From: Burkholderiales bacterium
GTDB lineage: Bacteria > Pseudomonadota > Gammaproteobacteria > Burkholderiales > Burkholderiaceae
Direction: 5' to 3'
Assembly: GCA_947447845.1 (NCBI GenBank)
Contig: CANFNO010000240.1
Coordinates: 1 to 5,420 of the forward strand
Length of the DNA stretch: 5,420 bases
The notes beneath the pieces are model-generated. The model was given only the letters and a program-made list of their open reading frames with translations. It did not search any database and was not told where the DNA came from. This document shows, piece by piece, positions 4,447 to 5,420 of this stretch (within the stretch, counting starts at the first letter, position 1; the number at the start of each line of letters is the position of its first letter). The position numbers and the translations under genes are program-made.

Positions 4447-5420
4447 ATGTGGAATTGTGTGTGGCGTTTGCGTGTCTGCGCCTTGTTTTTGAGCTTGTTG
4501 TGTCTGGCGCAAGCGCAGGCCGGTGTCATGACCCGGGAGACCATGGCGCAGGCCTTCCCCGCGCCGCTGGTGGTGGGCGAGAAAGAGCGCGATGTACCAG
4601 TCTGGCCGATCTTTGCGCAGGACCTCACGAGCACCTCCATCGTCGCCTATGCCTTCGAGTCGATCGACTTCGCCGCTATACCGGGGTTCTCAGGCACGCC
4701 GTTCAACCTGTTGGTGGCGCTGGACAAGGACGGTAAGTTCATGGACGTCAAGGTCTTGTCGCAGCACGAGCCCGTGTTTTTGGACGGCCTGGGCCCGCAG
4801 CCGCTGTTCAAGTTTGTGGAGCAGTACAAGAACCTGTCGCTCAAGCAAAGCATCAAGATCGGCCTGAACCAAAGCAGTGCCAGCAAGGCCAACAGCGCCA
4901 ATGTCTATATCGACGGTGTGGCCAAGGCCACCGCCTCGGTGCGCATCCTGAACCAGAGCCTGCTGGCCGCGTCGCTCAAGGTGGCGCGCGCCAAGATGGG
5001 CTACAGCACGGGCACTGACCCGGACCTGATCGCCCGCATCCGTCCCGACGTGTACGAGGCGTTGGATTGGAAGGGCTTGCAGAAGGCCGGTCTGGTGACC
5101 CACAAGATATTCAAGAATTCCGAGGTGGAGTCCGCCTTCAAGGACACGGTGGGCGAAGGCCTGGACGACGAGGCGCGGCGCGCCCCCGATGCGCCTTTTG
5201 TGGAGCTGTATTTCGCACATTTGAATGTGCCCAGCGCCGGGCGCAACCTGCTCCCCCCTCAGACGTGGGATTACCTCCAGAAGCGCCTGGAGCCGGGGGA
5301 TCATGCGCTGCTGGTCATTGCCAAGGGGCGCTACGGCATCGTCAGCGAGGACTTTCAGCGTGGCACCGTGCCGGACCGTTTGAGCCTGAACCAGAGCAAG
5401 CTCTCGCTGGAAATGCGCGA
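4447..5420 (+). CDS. NosR/NirI-like flavin-binding membrane protein, N-terminal part (partial)
   Basis: ATG 4447 follows the permease stop by 11 nt and has GAAGGA seven bases upstream; the frame stays open to the window's right edge (324 codons). A signal peptide (VCALFLSLLCLAQAQA, probable cleavage after A23 or A25) leads to a periplasmic domain like that of NosR/NirI. This has IPGFSGTPFNLLVALDKDG (about 78-96), the HEP motif (107-109) and IDGVAKATASVRI (155-167), where covalent FMN joins T162 in this family. Next come DWKGLQKAGLV and the NosR-type segments VELYFAHLNVPSAGRNLL and LLVIAKGRYGIV (GRYG at 294-297). In NosR, membrane helices and two 4Fe-4S clusters follow; here they would be beyond the window. 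Such proteins pass electrons between the quinone pool or cytoplasm and periplasmic redox partners. The usual S-G-A-T core reads A-K-A-T, which is atypical. The operon suggests a redox role in alcohol oxidation rather than denitrification. Confidence 0.84.
   Translation, partial: MWNCVWRLRVCALFLSLLCLAQAQAGVMTRETMAQAFPAPLVVGEKERDVPVWPIFAQDLTSTSIVAYAFESIDFAAIPGFSGTPFNLLVALDKDGKFMDVKVLSQHEPVFLDGLGPQPLFKFVEQYKNLSLKQSIKIGLNQSSASKANSANVYIDGVAKATASVRILNQSLLAASLKVARAKMGYSTGTDPDLIARIRPDVYEALDWKGLQKAGLVTHKIFKNSEVESAFKDTVGEGLDDEARRAPDAPFVELYFAHLNVPSAGRNLLPPQTWDYLQKRLEPGDHALLVIAKGRYGIVSEDFQRGTVPDRLSLNQSKLSLEMR

Noticed and set aside
4690..5304. 204-aa minus-strand frame opposite the NosR-like gene
   Set aside because: It is a shadow frame. 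The plus strand has a signal peptide and continuous NosR-type motifs through the same stretch.

Overview
The window looks like chromosomal DNA of a beta-proteobacterium, most likely order Burkholderiales and perhaps a Comamonadaceae-type genome. The evidence is a short ribosome hibernation factor with a Burkholderiales-like start (MKLTISGHHIEVTEAL), GC-rich codon use with many GCG/CTG/GGC codons, and accessory genes of PQQ-dependent alcohol oxidation. The taxonomic call is an inference from protein character, not from a database match. No tRNA, rRNA, CRISPR array, insertion sequence or phage gene was seen.

Left third (1-2274). The window opens with the last 47 codons of a GGDEF-type diguanylate cyclase on the plus strand, ending at 146. 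Everything from there to 2274 is on the minus strand. Reading in the direction of transcription, the genes are a GT1-family glycosyltransferase (2274 to 1018, TTG start), a 194-nt gap holding the leader of the ribosome hibernation factor gene hpf (823 to 491), and a small, very acidic protein of unknown function (463 to 134). The 3' end of the acidic protein gene overlaps the GGDEF gene by 13 nt, tail to tail. hpf and the acidic protein gene are 27 nt apart and probably form one transcript.

Divergent control region (2275-2435). This 161-nt gap between the glycosyltransferase and the plus-strand operon holds a well-formed sigma-54 (-24/-12) promoter facing right at 2351-2366. Downstream of its expected start is a set of alternating CCATTT/AAATGG half-sites at 8-nt steps (2386-2407), followed by a good Shine-Dalgarno sequence and a GTG start.

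Right half (2436-5420). Three tightly packed plus-strand genes form an operon. The first encodes a periplasmic substrate-binding protein of the PQQ-alcohol-dehydrogenase-associated ABC system. The second, overlapping by 19 nt, encodes an ABC-2 type permease (PedC-like). The third, 11 nt further on, is the N-terminal half of a NosR/NirI-like protein with a signal peptide and a periplasmic FMN-binding domain, and it runs off the window. Together they point to an envelope-associated accessory module for periplasmic alcohol oxidation, switched on through sigma-54. No ABC ATPase gene lies between the binding protein and the permease, so the partner ATPase must be outside the window. The NosR-like protein carries an atypical version of the covalent flavin attachment motif and is the most interesting item here.
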